Origin: Nonomuraea typhae
Lineage (GTDB): Bacteria > Actinomycetota > Actinomycetes > Streptosporangiales > Streptosporangiaceae
NCBI RefSeq assembly: GCF_009760925.1
Contig: NZ_VRLV01000001.1
Coordinates: 1,054,001 to 1,118,000 of the forward strand
Reading direction: 5' to 3'
DNA length: 64,000 bases
Under the pieces are notes generated by a model that searched no databases, was not told where the DNA came from, and worked only from the letters and a program-made list of their open reading frames with translations. The position numbers were made by a program, and so were the translations under genes. Position 1 is the stretch's first letter. Every line of letters starts with the position of its first letter. This document shows positions 26,130-37,608 of the stretch, in pieces.

Positions 26130-27533
26130 TCACCTCTTCCTGAGGTCGCCGGTCTGGGTGTCGAGGCCGAAGCCGGGAACGTCGCGCCAGGTGTACTTGA
26201 GGACGTCGCCGTCGAGGTCGAGCCAGATCGTCCCCGTCATGCAGTCGCCCTTGATGTTCTCCAGCGCGAACGTCAGGCGCCTGTCCTCGACGCCGCTGAG
26301 CCTGATCCGGGACGTGCACCTGACCGCCTGGTCCGTCTCGGTCCAGGCGGCGGCGGCCTGGCCCGCCTTGAGCACGATCGTGTTGTCGGCCCCGTTGGTG
26401 TCCGCCGGGTTCTCCGACTTCGTGTGACCGGCCCACGTGCCCGCGAACGCCTCCGGGATCTTCAGGCCGGTCTGCGCCTGAGTGGACGGCTGGGTGACCT
26501 CCCGGGTCTGGGCGACGCTGGGCGGCGTGGTGGTCGCGGTCTGCCTCCTGACGTCGTCCGGGCGCTGGTTGAACAGCACCAGCGCGCCCCCGGTCACCGC
26601 CAGCGCCACCACGGCCGCGATGCCGCCGAGGAGCGCGCCCCGCCCGCGGTTGCGCGGAGCGCTCTGGGTGGTCAGGGCCGAGTGCTGCGGGCCCGTCCGA
26701 TGGGGCGGCCCGCCGTACGGCCCCGCGGTGTTCACCGCGGCCGGGCTCGGATCCACCAGGGCCACCATCAGGTCGCGGGCGGTCGGGCGGTGCGCGGGAT
26801 CCTTCGACAGGGCGGCCGCGATCGGCCCGCGCAGCCGCGCGGGCAGCGCCGACAGGTCGGGCTCGAGGGTCAGCACCCGTTGCATGGCCGCCGGCACCGT
26901 CTCGGCCCCGAACGGGCTCGCGCCGTTGGCCGCGAAGACCATCGTGGCGCCCCAGGCGAAGACGTCCGAGGCGGGCGCGGCAGGGGTGCCGTGGATCTGC
27001 TCGGGCGACAGGTACGCCGGGGTGCCGATCAGCCCGGAGGTCATGGTCGCGGCGCCCTCCGCGCGGGCGATGCCGAAGTCCACCACCCGCGGCCCGTCGG
27101 GCCCCAGCAGCACGTTGGCGGGCTTGAAGTCGCGGTGCACGATCCCGGCCGCGTGAATGGCCGCCAGCGCGGTGGCCGTGCCGACGATCAGGCGCTCGAG
27201 CTCGCCGTCCCGCAGCGGCCCGCGCATGCTCACGCGGTCGGCGAGGGAGGGCCCGTCCACGAACTCGCTCACCACGTACGGCCGGCCGCCGTCCAGCGAG
27301 ACGTCCAGGACGCGGGCGGTGCAGAACGAGGCGATGCTCTCCATGGCCTCGAGTTCGCGGGCCAGACGGGCCCGGGTGTGGGCGTCGCCGGCGCTGAGGA
27401 GTTTGACCGCGACCTGGTCCCCGGAGCGGGTGCGGGCGAGGTACACGATGCCCTGCCCGCCCTCGCCAAGACGGGCATCCAGCGCATAATCGCCCAGAGT
27501 CTCCGGATCACCGGCTGTCAGGGGGCTCACCAT
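26130..27533 (-). CDS. Serine/threonine protein kinase with external domain
   Basis: 467-residue PASTA-less receptor kinase. The kinase domain (about 15-270) has the Gly loop GEGGQGIVYLA, VAVKLL lysine, catalytic loop IVHRDFKPANVLL and DFG in VVDFGIARAEG, followed by GTPAYLSPEQ. A membrane helix (about 300-322) leads to a 140-residue external domain with paired Cys (VRCTSRI and KGDCMTG). ATG 27533 is preferred over an upstream ATG 27557 because it begins MVSPLTAGDPETLGDY like relatives. Signal unknown. Confidence 0.9.
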   Translation of the reverse strand: MVSPLTAGDPETLGDYALDARLGEGGQGIVYLARTRSGDQVAVKLLSAGDAHTRARLARELEAMESIASFCTARVLDVSLDGGRPYVVSEFVDGPSLADRVSMRGPLRDGELERLIVGTATALAAIHAAGIVHRDFKPANVLLGPDGPRVVDFGIARAEGAATMTSGLIGTPAYLSPEQIHGTPAAPASDVFAWGATMVFAANGASPFGAETVPAAMQRVLTLEPDLSALPARLRGPIAAALSKDPAHRPTARDLMVALVDPSPAAVNTAGPYGGPPHRTGPQHSALTTQSAPRNRGRGALLGGIAAVVALAVTGGALVLFNQRPDDVRRQTATTTPPSVAQTREVTQPSTQAQTGLKIPEAFAGTWAGHTKSENPADTNGADNTIVLKAGQAAAAWTETDQAVRCTSRIRLSGVEDRRLTFALENIKGDCMTGTIWLDLDGDVLKYTWRDVPGFGLDTQTGDLRKR

Positions 27534-27625
27534 GGCCGCTACGTTACCGGTCGGCATGCGCGACGGCAGATCGCCAGGTACCTTGTGTCGTTGGCAAATA
27601 TCCCCTTATTGGTGGAGGTATCTGG

Positions 27626-29491
27626 GTGTCCAGGGTGACGTTCCGCGAGCGGGCTCGGTACTGGTTCGACAACACCATGTCCAAGGGCACCGCGTCGCTG
27701 ATCGGCTGGCTGGCCCTGATATCGCTGGCCCTCATCCTGATCGTCACCGGCCTCACGCTCTGGCTGGCCCCCGGCGAGCCAGACGGCGCCGGCGGACCGG
27801 GCGGCGTGCTCTGGATCGCGCTCATGCACGCCCTGACCCCCGGCAAGCTCGCCAGCGACAAGGGCAGCATCTGGTACATGGCGGTCATGTTCGCCGGCTC
27901 GCTCGGCGGCCTGTTCATCGTCAGCCTGCTCGTCGGCCTGCTGTCCAACGGCGTCAAGATGAAGGTCGAGCGCCTGCGCCGCGGACGCTCCCGCATCGCG
28001 GAATCCGGCCACACCGTCGTGCTCGGCTGGTCCGACCAGGTGTTCACCATCATCGGCGAACTCGTCAAAGCCCACGCCAGCCAGCGCGGCTCGGTCATCG
28101 CCGTCCTGGCGGACCGGGACAAGCTCGCCATGGAAGAGGAGATCCGCGAGCGCGTCGGCGACCTCGGCAGAACCCGCGTCGTCTGCCGCACCGGCCGCCC
28201 CACCGAGCCGCGCGACCTCGTCCTCATGAACCTCGCCGCCGCCCGCTCGGTCGTCGTGCTCTCGCCCGAGGGCGAAGACCCCGACGCGCACGTCATCAAG
28301 ATCCTGCTCGCCCTGGCCAAGCGCGCCGGCATCCACCCGCCGGTCGTGGCCGCGCTCGCCTCCGGCCGCAACATGGCCGCCGCCCGCCTGGCCGGCGGCC
28401 CCCTCGTGCACCTGGTCGACTCCGACGACACCGCCTCCCGGCTCATCGTCCAGTCCTCCCGCCAGTCCGGCATGTCCGTCGTCTGCATGGACCTGCTCAA
28501 CTTCGACGGCGGCGAGATCTACCTGCGCCCCGCCGGGCTGCTCGACGGAAAGACGTACGGCGAGGCCCTGCACGGCTACCACTCCGCCACCGTCATCGGC
28601 CTGCGCACCAAGGCCGGCATCGCGCTCAACCCGCCCATGGACACCGTCATCGGCCCCAGGGACGAGGTCATCGTCATCGCCCACGACGACTCCTCCATCT
28701 GGCCCGCCGCCGGCGCCCCCGCGATCACCGAATCCGCCGTCGTCACCGCCGAGCGCGCCAAGCACGCCCCCGAGCGCACCCTGCTGCTCAACTGGAACGG
28801 CCGCGCCGAGCAGATCGTCCGCTACCTCGACGGCTACGTCGCCCCCGGCTCGGTCCTGGAGATCGCCGCCGACCACCCCAAGGCCGGCAACGGCCTGTCC
28901 GGCCTGGAAAACCTCACGATCAACGTCAAGGACTGCGACACCACCGACCGCTTCGCCCTCGAAGCACTCGGGCTCGGCCTGTTCCAGCACGTCATCGTGC
29001 TCTCCGACGACCGCTACCCGGCCCACCACGCCGACACCCGCACCCTCATGACGCTGCTGCAGCTGCGCGACATGCAGACCAAGCTCGGCGAGCACTACTC
29101 GATCGTCAGCGAGATGCACGACGAGAACAACCGCGCCCTGGCCGAGGTCACCGAAGCCGACGACATCGTCATCAGCGACACCGTCATCGGCCTCCTCCTC
29201 GCCCAGCTCGCCGAGAACCAGCACCTCGCCGACGTCTTCGGCTACCTCTTCGACTCCCGCGGCTCCGAGATCTACCCACGCCCCGCCTCCGCCTACGTCA
29301 CGACCGGCGAGGAGATCGGGTTCCCCACCGTCGTCGAGGCCGCCCGCCGCCGCGGCGAGACCGCCATCGGCTACCGCATGGCCTACGCCCGCAACAAGCC
29401 CCCGCACTACGGCATCGTCCTGAACCCCGACAAGACCCGGCGCATCTCCTTCGGCCCCCACGACTCCGTGATCGTGCTTTCGGAGCGCTAG
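27626..29491 (+). CDS. CASTOR/POLLUX-related putative ion channel
   Basis: 621-residue membrane protein with two to three N-terminal membrane helices (about 22-48 and 88-112), a pore-like segment between them (IALMHALTPGKLASDKGS) and tandem RCK-like Rossmann domains (HTVVLGWSDQVFTIIGEL, then TLLLNWNGRAEQIVRYLDG). This is the layout of CASTOR/POLLUX-type and related bacterial channels, likely Ca2+- or ligand-gated cation channels. A GTG start at 27626 has GGAGG about 10 bases upstream. It is divergent from the kinase gene. Confidence 0.88.
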   Translation: MSRVTFRERARYWFDNTMSKGTASLIGWLALISLALILIVTGLTLWLAPGEPDGAGGPGGVLWIALMHALTPGKLASDKGSIWYMAVMFAGSLGGLFIVSLLVGLLSNGVKMKVERLRRGRSRIAESGHTVVLGWSDQVFTIIGELVKAHASQRGSVIAVLADRDKLAMEEEIRERVGDLGRTRVVCRTGRPTEPRDLVLMNLAAARSVVVLSPEGEDPDAHVIKILLALAKRAGIHPPVVAALASGRNMAAARLAGGPLVHLVDSDDTASRLIVQSSRQSGMSVVCMDLLNFDGGEIYLRPAGLLDGKTYGEALHGYHSATVIGLRTKAGIALNPPMDTVIGPRDEVIVIAHDDSSIWPAAGAPAITESAVVTAERAKHAPERTLLLNWNGRAEQIVRYLDGYVAPGSVLEIAADHPKAGNGLSGLENLTINVKDCDTTDRFALEALGLGLFQHVIVLSDDRYPAHHADTRTLMTLLQLRDMQTKLGEHYSIVSEMHDENNRALAEVTEADDIVISDTVIGLLLAQLAENQHLADVFGYLFDSRGSEIYPRPASAYVTTGEEIGFPTVVEAARRRGETAIGYRMAYARNKPPHYGIVLNPDKTRRISFGPHDSVIVLSER

Positions 29492-29499
29492 CGGTCACA

Positions 29500-30438
29500 A
29501 TGGGAAGGGTGAGGACCATCGACTGGGTGGACGACGCCATCGAGCTCGTCGACCAGACCAAACTCCCCGACGAACTCGTCACCCTCCGCATCACCGACGT
29601 CGACACCCTGATCGGCGCCATCGGCCGCCTGGCCGTGCGCGGCGCCCCCGCCCTCGGCGTGGCCGGCGCCTTCGGCGTCGTCCTGGCCCGCGGCGACGCC
29701 GCCCGGATCGCCCGCCTGCGCGCCGCCCGCCCCACCGCCGTCAACCTCGCCTGGGCCGTCGACCAGGTCAGCGCCCTCCCGCCCGAGCAGGCGCTGGCCG
29801 CCGCGCTGCGCATCCGCGACGACGACATCGCCGCCTGCGTCGCGATGGGCGAGCGCGGCGCCGCCCTCCTCGAAGGCGAACGCGTGCGCGTCATGACCGT
29901 CTGCAACACCGGCGGCCTGGCCTGCGTCGAACGCGGCACCGCCCTGGGCGTCGTGCAGACCCTCCACGAACGCGGCCGCCTCGAAGAGGTCCTGGCCCTG
30001 GAAACCCGCCCCCTGCTCCAGGGCGCCCGCCTCACCACCTGGGAACTGGCCCGCATGGGCGCCCCCCACCGCCTGATCATCGACTCGGCCGGGCCGTACC
30101 TGCTGGGCAGGGGCGGCATCGACGCGGTCCTCATCGGCGCCGACCGGATCGCCGCCAACGGCGACGTCGCCAACAAGATCGGCTCGTACGCGCTGGCGCT
30201 CGGCGCCGAGCGCGCCGGCGTCCCCTTCATCGTCGTCGCCCCCGAGTCCACCATCGACGAGTCCGCCCCCAACGGCGACAAGATCACCATCGAGGACCGC
30301 GACCCCTCCGAGGTGACCCGCGTCCGCGGCGTGCGCCTGGCGCCCAAAGGCACCCAGGCCCTCAACCCCGCCTTCGACGTGACCCCCCACGACCTCATCA
30401 CGGCCATCGTCACCGAGAAGCGCGTGATCAAGCCTTAG
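29500..30438 (+). CDS. mtnA: S-methyl-5-thioribose-1-phosphate isomerase
   Basis: 312-residue isomerase that converts methylthioribose-1-phosphate to methylthioribulose-1-phosphate in methionine salvage. Characteristic motifs are AIGRLAVRGAPALGVAGA, the catalytic Cys in VCNTGGLACVERG and the Asp in GADRIAANGDVANKIG. ATG 29500 and GTG 29509 are both possible; the latter has GGGAAGG just upstream. No other salvage gene is near, which is common for dispersed actinobacterial pathways. Confidence 0.93.
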   Translation: MGRVRTIDWVDDAIELVDQTKLPDELVTLRITDVDTLIGAIGRLAVRGAPALGVAGAFGVVLARGDAARIARLRAARPTAVNLAWAVDQVSALPPEQALAAALRIRDDDIAACVAMGERGAALLEGERVRVMTVCNTGGLACVERGTALGVVQTLHERGRLEEVLALETRPLLQGARLTTWELARMGAPHRLIIDSAGPYLLGRGGIDAVLIGADRIAANGDVANKIGSYALALGAERAGVPFIVVAPESTIDESAPNGDKITIEDRDPSEVTRVRGVRLAPKGTQALNPAFDVTPHDLITAIVTEKRVIKP

Positions 30439-30528
30439 GCCAATCGGCCCAACTCCCGGACCTGTCCGCACATCCCGCGTTACGCTCAGTCGTCAACTCC
30501 TTGTGATCCCCCGCACCCGGGAGCGACT

Positions 30529-31293
30529 GTGGCCATCGACCTCATCCTGCGCCGCGAGTGGAACGCCCGCCCGCCGCGCGGCGACTACACCAACCTCGAC
30601 CGCACCCGCGGCGTCAAGGTCCACTACACCGGCGGCCGCGTCGAACCCGCGCTGGTCACCGACCACGACCGCTGTGTCGCGCTGGTGCGCTCCATCCAGA
30701 ACCATCACATGGACGGCAACGGGTGGATGGACATCGGCTACAGCTACGCCGTATGCCCCCATCAGAAGGTGTTCGAAGGGCGAGGGCCGCACCACCTGCC
30801 CGCGGCCAACGGCGCCGGGCTCAACGCCGGCCACTACGCCGTGCTCGGGCTCGTCGGCAACGCCGGGCTGGTGCAGCCGCCGGACGCCATGCTGCACGGC
30901 ATCGTCGACGCCATCGAGCACCTGCGGGCCAAGGGCAACGCGGGGCGGGAGGTCAAGGGGCATCGCGACGGTTATGCCACGGACTGCCCGGGTGAACCCC
31001 TCTACGCATGGGTACGGCGGGGCGCGCCACGGCCGGGCGGCACGCCCAATCCGCCTGCCGCACCGCCCTTCCCCGGGCGGCTGCTGAAGTATCCGCCGGT
31101 GATGACCGGGCAGGACGTGCGCACGTGGCAGGAGCAGATGAAGACGCGCGCGTTCGAGATCGAGGTCGACGGGGCCTACGGGCCGGCGTCGCGGGACGTG
31201 TGCCGCCGGTTCCAGCGCAACCAGGGCATCGAGGACGACGGGGTGGTGGGGCCGCTCACCTGGCGGCTGGCGTGGGAGGCACCCCTGCCCTGA
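30529..31293 (+). CDS. N-acetylmuramoyl-L-alanine amidase with PG-binding domain
   Basis: 254 residues: an amidase/PGRP domain (about 1-165) with the zinc ligands suggested by KVHYTGG and VKGHRDGYATDCPG, then a Pro-rich linker and a C-terminal PG_binding_1 repeat (VRTWQEQMKTRAF, DGAYGPASRDVCRRFQ, VVGPLTW). It should cleave the sugar-peptide amide bond of peptidoglycan. There is no signal peptide, as in phage endolysins, but no phage genes lie nearby. GTG 30529 has GGGAG upstream. A terminator hairpin follows. Confidence 0.88.
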   Translation: MAIDLILRREWNARPPRGDYTNLDRTRGVKVHYTGGRVEPALVTDHDRCVALVRSIQNHHMDGNGWMDIGYSYAVCPHQKVFEGRGPHHLPAANGAGLNAGHYAVLGLVGNAGLVQPPDAMLHGIVDAIEHLRAKGNAGREVKGHRDGYATDCPGEPLYAWVRRGAPRPGGTPNPPAAPPFPGRLLKYPPVMTGQDVRTWQEQMKTRAFEIEVDGAYGPASRDVCRRFQRNQGIEDDGVVGPLTWRLAWEAPLP

Positions 31294-31310
31294 GGAGCCG
31301 CCAAACCGTG

Positions 31311-31328
31311 CCCCGCGGCGTTGCGGGG
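31311..31328 (+). terminator. Hairpin after the amidase gene
   Basis: CCCCGC (31311-31316) pairs with GCGGGG (31323-31328) around a 6-base loop, 17 bases after the amidase stop and before the mutA promoter. Confidence 0.5.
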
Positions 31329-31341
31329 GTTCGGTTCCGCT

Positions 31342-31347
31342 TACTAT
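31342..31347 (+). promoter_or_regulatory. -10 box of a leaderless mutA promoter
   Basis: TACTAT lies 7 bases before the mutA ATG and no ribosome binding site is present, so the mut transcript is probably leaderless. Confidence 0.5.
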
Positions 31348-31354
31348 CCGAGAC

Positions 31355-33045
31355 ATGAAACTGGCAGCCGGGTATCCCCCCACCACCCGTGACGACTGGC
31401 ACGCGATGGCGGTCGCGGTGCTGAGCAGGTCCGGGCTCGAGTTCGACGCGCTGACCAGCCGCACCTACGACGGGCTCACGCTGCAGCCGCTCTACGACGC
31501 CGCCGACCTGCCCGCCGGCCCCCGGCCGCCGCTGGGCGCGCGGGGCTGGGACGTGCGGCAGCGGCACGCCGTGGCCGACCCGGAGGCGGTGCTCGCCGAC
31601 CTGGAGAACGGCGTCACCTCGCTCTGGCTGGTCGTCGGTGACGACGGGATCCCGGCCGGGGAACTGCCCCGGGTGCTCAAGGACGTCTACCTGGACCTCG
31701 CGCCGGTCGTGCTGGAGGCGGGGGAGTCGGTTTCCGCCGCGGCGGAGGTCCTGCTGGGGCCGGCCGCCGCGGGTCAGGGGTCCGTGCGGGGGAATCTGGG
31801 GGCGTCCCTGGGCGCGGCGGGGCCGGCGGTCGTCGCGGCGCTGGCCACCCGGTGTGCGCGGGAGCATCCCGGGCTGCGGGCGGTGGTCGTGGACGCCACG
31901 CCGTACCACGATGCCGGGGCCGGTGACGCGCAGGAGCTCGGGTGCTCGCTGGCGCTCGGGGTGGCCCATCTGCGGGTGCTGACCGAGGCCGGGCTGAGTG
32001 TGGAGCAGGCGCTGGGCCAGCTCGAGTTCCGGTACGCGGCGACGGCCGATCAGTTCGCGACCATCGCGAAGCTGCGCGCGGCCCGGGTGACGTGGCGGCG
32101 GGTGGCCGAGGCGTGCGGTGCTCCGGCCAAGGGGCAGCTGCAGCACGCGGTGACGAGCTCGGCCATGATGACGGCGCGGGATCCGTGGGTGAACATGCTG
32201 CGGACCACGCTGGCCTGCTTCGCCGCCGGGGTGGGCGGGGCCGACGCGGTGACCGTGCAGCCGTTCGACGCGCGGTTCGGGGCGCCGGACGCGTTCGGGC
32301 GGCGGATCGCGCGCAACACGCACGCGCTGCTGATGGAGGAGTCCGGGGTGGCCAGGGTGGCCGATCCGGCGGGCGGCTCGTGGTACGTGGAACGGCGTAC
32401 GGCGGAGCTGGCCGAGGCGGCGTGGGCGTGGTTCCAGGAGATCGAGGCCGCCGGCGGGCTGCCCGGCGGCGGCGAGGAGGTCGTGGCGGCCGGGATCGCG
32501 CGGGTGCGGGCGATGCGCGACGGCGACATCGCGCATCGGCGGTTCCCGATCACGGGGGTGAGCGAGTTCCCGAACCTGGCGGAGGAGCCGCTGCGGAGCA
32601 CCCGGGCGGCCCGGCCGGGACCGGACCTCCACTACGCGGACGCCTTCGAGGAGCTGCGGGATCTGGCCGACGCGCAGCCGGAGCGCCCCACGGTGTTCCT
32701 GGCCACGATCGGTCCGGTCGCGGCGCACACGGCGCGGGCGAGTTTCGCGGCCAACCTGTTCCAGGCCGGCGGGCTGGCCACCGAGAGCGCGGGGCCGGGG
32801 ACGGATCCCGGGCAGATCGCGACCGCCTTCGCCGTCAGCGGGGCCCGCGTGGCCTGCCTGTGCTCGACCGACAGGCTGTACGGCGAGCACGCCGAGGCCG
32901 TGGCCGCCGCGCTGAAACGGGCCGGGGCGAGACGGGTCTGGCTGGCGGGGAAGGGGGAGTACGAGCACGTGGACGGGCGCCTGTTCGCCGGGTGTGACGC
33001 GCTGGCCGTGCTCAGGACGACCTTCGAGGACCTGGAGGTGGCTCG

Positions 33046-33049
<4 letters not shown>
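31355..33049 (+). CDS. mutA: Methylmalonyl-CoA mutase small subunit
   Basis: 564-residue non-catalytic subunit of the heterodimeric mutase. It has the mutase barrel (for example [25 protein letters not shown]) and a degenerate B12-binding domain: where the large subunit has DGHDRG, this one reads GPVAAHTAR, so it cannot provide the cobalt-ligating His. The stop overlaps the start of the large subunit (ATGA). The mutase interconverts methylmalonyl-CoA and succinyl-CoA in propionate metabolism and precursor supply for polyketides. Confidence 0.93.
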
Positions 33050-35211
<2,162 letters not shown>

Positions 35212-35234
35212 CAAGAATCTCGCAAGCGACATGC

Positions 35235-35303
35235 ATGTGCCTGGCGGTTGAATCCCGTCTTGTCAGCCATGACGGGAAGGACGTGTGGTGTCCATGTCGT
35301 TGA
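35235..35303 (+). CDS. Possible 22-residue cysteine-containing mini-ORF
   Basis: ATG 35235 opens 22 codons that begin MCLAVESRLV and end VWCPCR, just after mutB. It contains a small stem CCCGTC/GACGGG. Its stop overlaps the start of a second mini-ORF (35294) in ATGTCGTTGA, so the two could be coupled. No database match known to me; it may equally be non-coding spacer. Confidence 0.2.
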   Translation: MCLAVESRLVSHDGKDVWCPCR

Positions 35304-35365
35304 CCGAGAACACCGAGGCCCCGGCGCACTGCGGCGTCGGCTGGGGGAGCCTCGTGCTCCGATAG
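35294..35365 (+). CDS. Possible 23-residue mini-ORF with good RBS
   Basis: ATG 35294 follows GGGAAGGA at 13-20 bases and opens 23 codons starting MSLTENTEAPAHC and ending GWGSLVLR. A perfect hairpin (35379-35400) follows 13 bases after the stop. The layout is that of a small peptide gene (leader or modified-peptide precursor) but no modifying enzyme is adjacent and function is unknown. Confidence 0.3.
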   Translation: MSLTENTEAPAHCGVGWGSLVLR

Positions 35366-35370
35366 GTCCG

Positions 35371-35853
35371 CTATGACTCTCCCCGGGATGACCCGGGGAG
35401 GGTCAGGTCGATCTGGTACTTGATGAAACCCGGATTGTCGGCCACCTGGTCGTACAGGCGGCGGGCCGTGGCGTTCGTCTCCTGCGTCATCCAGTAGACG
35501 CGGGCGCAGCCGCGCGAGGCGGCCCAGCCGGTCACGGCCGCGATCAGGGCCCGTCCGGCGCCGTGGCCGCGGGCGTCCGGGGCGGTGAAGAGGTCCTGGA
35601 GGTAGCAGATCCGGGCGTCGGGGGCAGAGGTGCTGCCGTGGAGCAGGAAATGGGTGATCCCCACCAGGCGGCCGTCCAGGCGGGCGCCGAGGGCGTGCAG
35701 GCGGGTGTCCTCCTGGAACTCCGCCCACGCCCTGTCGTACATGCTCTGGGGTTCGGCGCGGCCGTAGAAGGCGATGTAGCCGCGGAACAGCTCTTCCCAG
35801 GCTTCCCGGTCGCCGGGGTGTAGCTTCTCGACTGTCAGTGTGTCCTGCACCAT
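35371..35853 (-). CDS. GNAT family N-acetyltransferase
   Basis: 160-residue acetyltransferase. The acetyl-CoA loop is DARGHGAGRALIAAV (R/Q-x-x-G-x-G/A motif) after the beta4 strand ICYLQDLFT; the C-terminus VYWMTQETNATARRLYDQV is the usual closing motif. Substrate unknown. It lies downstream of the kinase array on the same strand with a 66-base gap. A terminator-like hairpin overlaps its last codons. Confidence 0.92.
   Translation of the reverse strand: MVQDTLTVEKLHPGDREAWEELFRGYIAFYGRAEPQSMYDRAWAEFQEDTRLHALGARLDGRLVGITHFLLHGSTSAPDARICYLQDLFTAPDARGHGAGRALIAAVTGWAASRGCARVYWMTQETNATARRLYDQVADNPGFIKYQIDLTLPGSSRGES
35379..35400. terminator. Bidirectional terminator between mut and GNAT genes
   Basis: CTCCCCGGG (35379-35387) and CCCGGGGAG (35392-35400) form a perfect 9-bp stem with a 4-base loop. 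It overlaps the last codons of the GNAT gene and could stop transcription from both sides. Confidence 0.6.
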
Positions 35854-35919
35854 GCCCGGAAATTTACGGATACGTCATCGCAGGTGGGAGAGCCACTCGG
35901 CGCTCCAAGCGGCCGACCA

Positions 35920-37437
35920 CTATTCCTCGGGCCAGGGGGCGCCGTCGCAGGTGCTGAAGGAGAACGAGCGGGACACGGCGTTGGGGGACAACACCTTGAA
36001 CCGCACGGTGTGCGGCCCGTCCGAGCGGATGTGCGCATAGCCGAGAACCAGCTTGACCGGCGCGGTGGCGGCGGCCTTGCCCATGTCCCTGCCGTCCAGG
36101 ATCCACCGATAGGTGAACGGCGTCCTACCGGAGGCCGCAACCGAGGCGGCGATGTTGGACTGCCGGTAGCACGTGCCGGTCAGCAGCCCCTCCGACCGCA
36201 GACTCACCGCCCCGATCCGGCCGGCCGGGCGGGCGGTCTTCGAGGTCGTGGCAGGGGTGCCCACCGGGCTCGAGGACGTGGTGGGCGTCGGCCTTGACGA
36301 CGGGGTGCGCGCCGCCGTGGGCTCCCGGCTCCGGGTGCGCGTCACGGTCGGCTCCGAGGCACGGCCGCGCGTTGTCGCGGACCCCGGGGTACGGCTCCGC
36401 GTCGTCGTGGCCCCCGGCTCCGCGGCCGGCGTGGCGGTCTTGCCGTCCTTCGCCGGTGCCGGCCCCGTGGTCCCCGGCCCGGCCGACGGCAGCGCCACCG
36501 GCGACCGGCCAACCGGCCAGGACACCTGGGTCACCAGCACCACCACCAGCCCGGCCACCACCACCGCGCCAAACATCGCGCCACCCACCACCAGCATCCG
36601 CCCACCTGAGGTCTGACCATCCAGAGTCCGATGGCCCGTGCCCCCGCTCGCGGGTGTGGGCGCGGCCGGCGGGACGTGGCTGCCGCCGATGAGTTCGAAC
36701 AGCACATCCTGCATGGAAGGCCGCAGAGCGGGATCCTTCTCCAGGCAGCGGGTCACGATGGGCCGCAGGGCTGCGGGCAGGTCGCCGAGGTCCGGGCCGG
36801 CCCGCTGGATGCGGGTGATGACGGCGGGCAGCGAGTCGTCGCCGAACGGCGGCCGGCCGGTCGCCGCGAACACCATCACCCCGGCCCACGCGAACACGTC
36901 CGCCGCGGGCCCCACCGGCACCCCGGCGAGTTGCTCGGGCGCCATGTAGGCGGGCGTGCCCACGATGCCGCTGGTCATCGTCAGCGCCGTCCCCGACCGC
37001 GCGATCCCGAAGTCGATCACCCTTGGCCCGCCGGGCCCGAGCAGAACGTTGCCCGGTTTGAAGTCGCGGTGCACCACTCCCGCCCGGTGGACGGCGGCCA
37101 GCGCGGTCGCGGTGGCGACCGCGAGGCGCTGCAGGCCGGCGCCCGTGTGCCGGCCGGCCTGTGCCAGAGAGGGCCCTTCCACGTACTCGGTCACGATGTA
37201 CGGCGTGCCGCCCGCCGAGGCGTCCAGCACCTGAGCGATGCAGAACGGCTCCACGCGCCGCGCCGCCGCGATCTCCCTGGCCAGGCCGTCCCCGCCCGAG
37301 CGCAGCACCTTGACCGCCACCCGGGTCCCGTCGCGCCCCTCACCCAGGTACACCACACCCTGCCCGCCCTCACCCAGCCGGCCGATCAGCCGGTACGCGC
37401 CGACGGCGGGCGGGTCGTCGTCTCGCAGCGGCCGCAT
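35920..37437 (-). CDS. Receptor Ser/Thr kinase, array member 1
   Basis: 505 residues. Kinase domain (about 10-265): Gly loop GEGGQGVVYLG, VAVKVL, catalytic loop VVHRDFKPGNVLL, DFG in VIDFGIARSG, GTPAYMAPEQ. Membrane helix about 285-310 (AMFGAVVVAGLVVVLV). A Thr/Arg/Pro-rich linker of about 90 residues leads to an external domain with a Cys pair (LTGTCYRQ and FSTCDGAPW). Its ATG directly follows a TAG belonging to the remnant at 37438, the same TAGATG junction used elsewhere in the array. Confidence 0.93.
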   Translation of the reverse strand: MRPLRDDDPPAVGAYRLIGRLGEGGQGVVYLGEGRDGTRVAVKVLRSGGDGLAREIAAARRVEPFCIAQVLDASAGGTPYIVTEYVEGPSLAQAGRHTGAGLQRLAVATATALAAVHRAGVVHRDFKPGNVLLGPGGPRVIDFGIARSGTALTMTSGIVGTPAYMAPEQLAGVPVGPAADVFAWAGVMVFAATGRPPFGDDSLPAVITRIQRAGPDLGDLPAALRPIVTRCLEKDPALRPSMQDVLFELIGGSHVPPAAPTPASGGTGHRTLDGQTSGGRMLVVGGAMFGAVVVAGLVVVLVTQVSWPVGRSPVALPSAGPGTTGPAPAKDGKTATPAAEPGATTTRSRTPGSATTRGRASEPTVTRTRSREPTAARTPSSRPTPTTSSSPVGTPATTSKTARPAGRIGAVSLRSEGLLTGTCYRQSNIAASVAASGRTPFTYRWILDGRDMGKAAATAPVKLVLGYAHIRSDGPHTVRFKVLSPNAVSRSFSFSTCDGAPWPEE

Positions 37438-37608
37438 CTAGGCCGTCGCGCACATCGTGAGCGACACGGAGGCGGAGCCGCCGCCGGCCACCCGGTACGT
37501 GATGGTGCGCGGCCCGTAGGACAGGGACACCTGCTTCTCGGAGAAGACGTGGCCACCCTCGCCGAACCGCCTGACGATGCGCTTCGGCCCGACGTCCGGC
37601 GGGATCAA
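37438..37608 (-). pseudogene. C-terminal remnant of a lost array kinase
   Basis: Right after the member-2 kinase stop, a frame reads on from VLIPPDVGPKRIVRRF to a C-terminus YGPRTITYRVAGGGSASVSL plus TMCATA, then TAG directly abutting the next ATG. That end has the same pattern as the external-domain ends of the neighbouring kinases (for example TGGHSVTLKV ... FSVC). It has no own kinase domain, start or membrane helix; the only in-frame start is a TTG overlapping the previous stop. This is best explained as the tail of a fourth kinase deleted by recombination. A tiny real protein cannot be ruled out. Confidence 0.65.

Noticed and set aside
27532..30438. 968-codon plus-strand frame over the channel gene and mtnA
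   Set aside because: The first two-thirds is an Arg/Pro-rich shadow of the channel gene in another frame; only the mtnA part is real.
30529..31293. Amidase as evidence of a prophage
   Set aside because: No holin, integrase, tail or att-like repeats are nearby; single endolysin-like amidases are common in actinomycete chromosomes.
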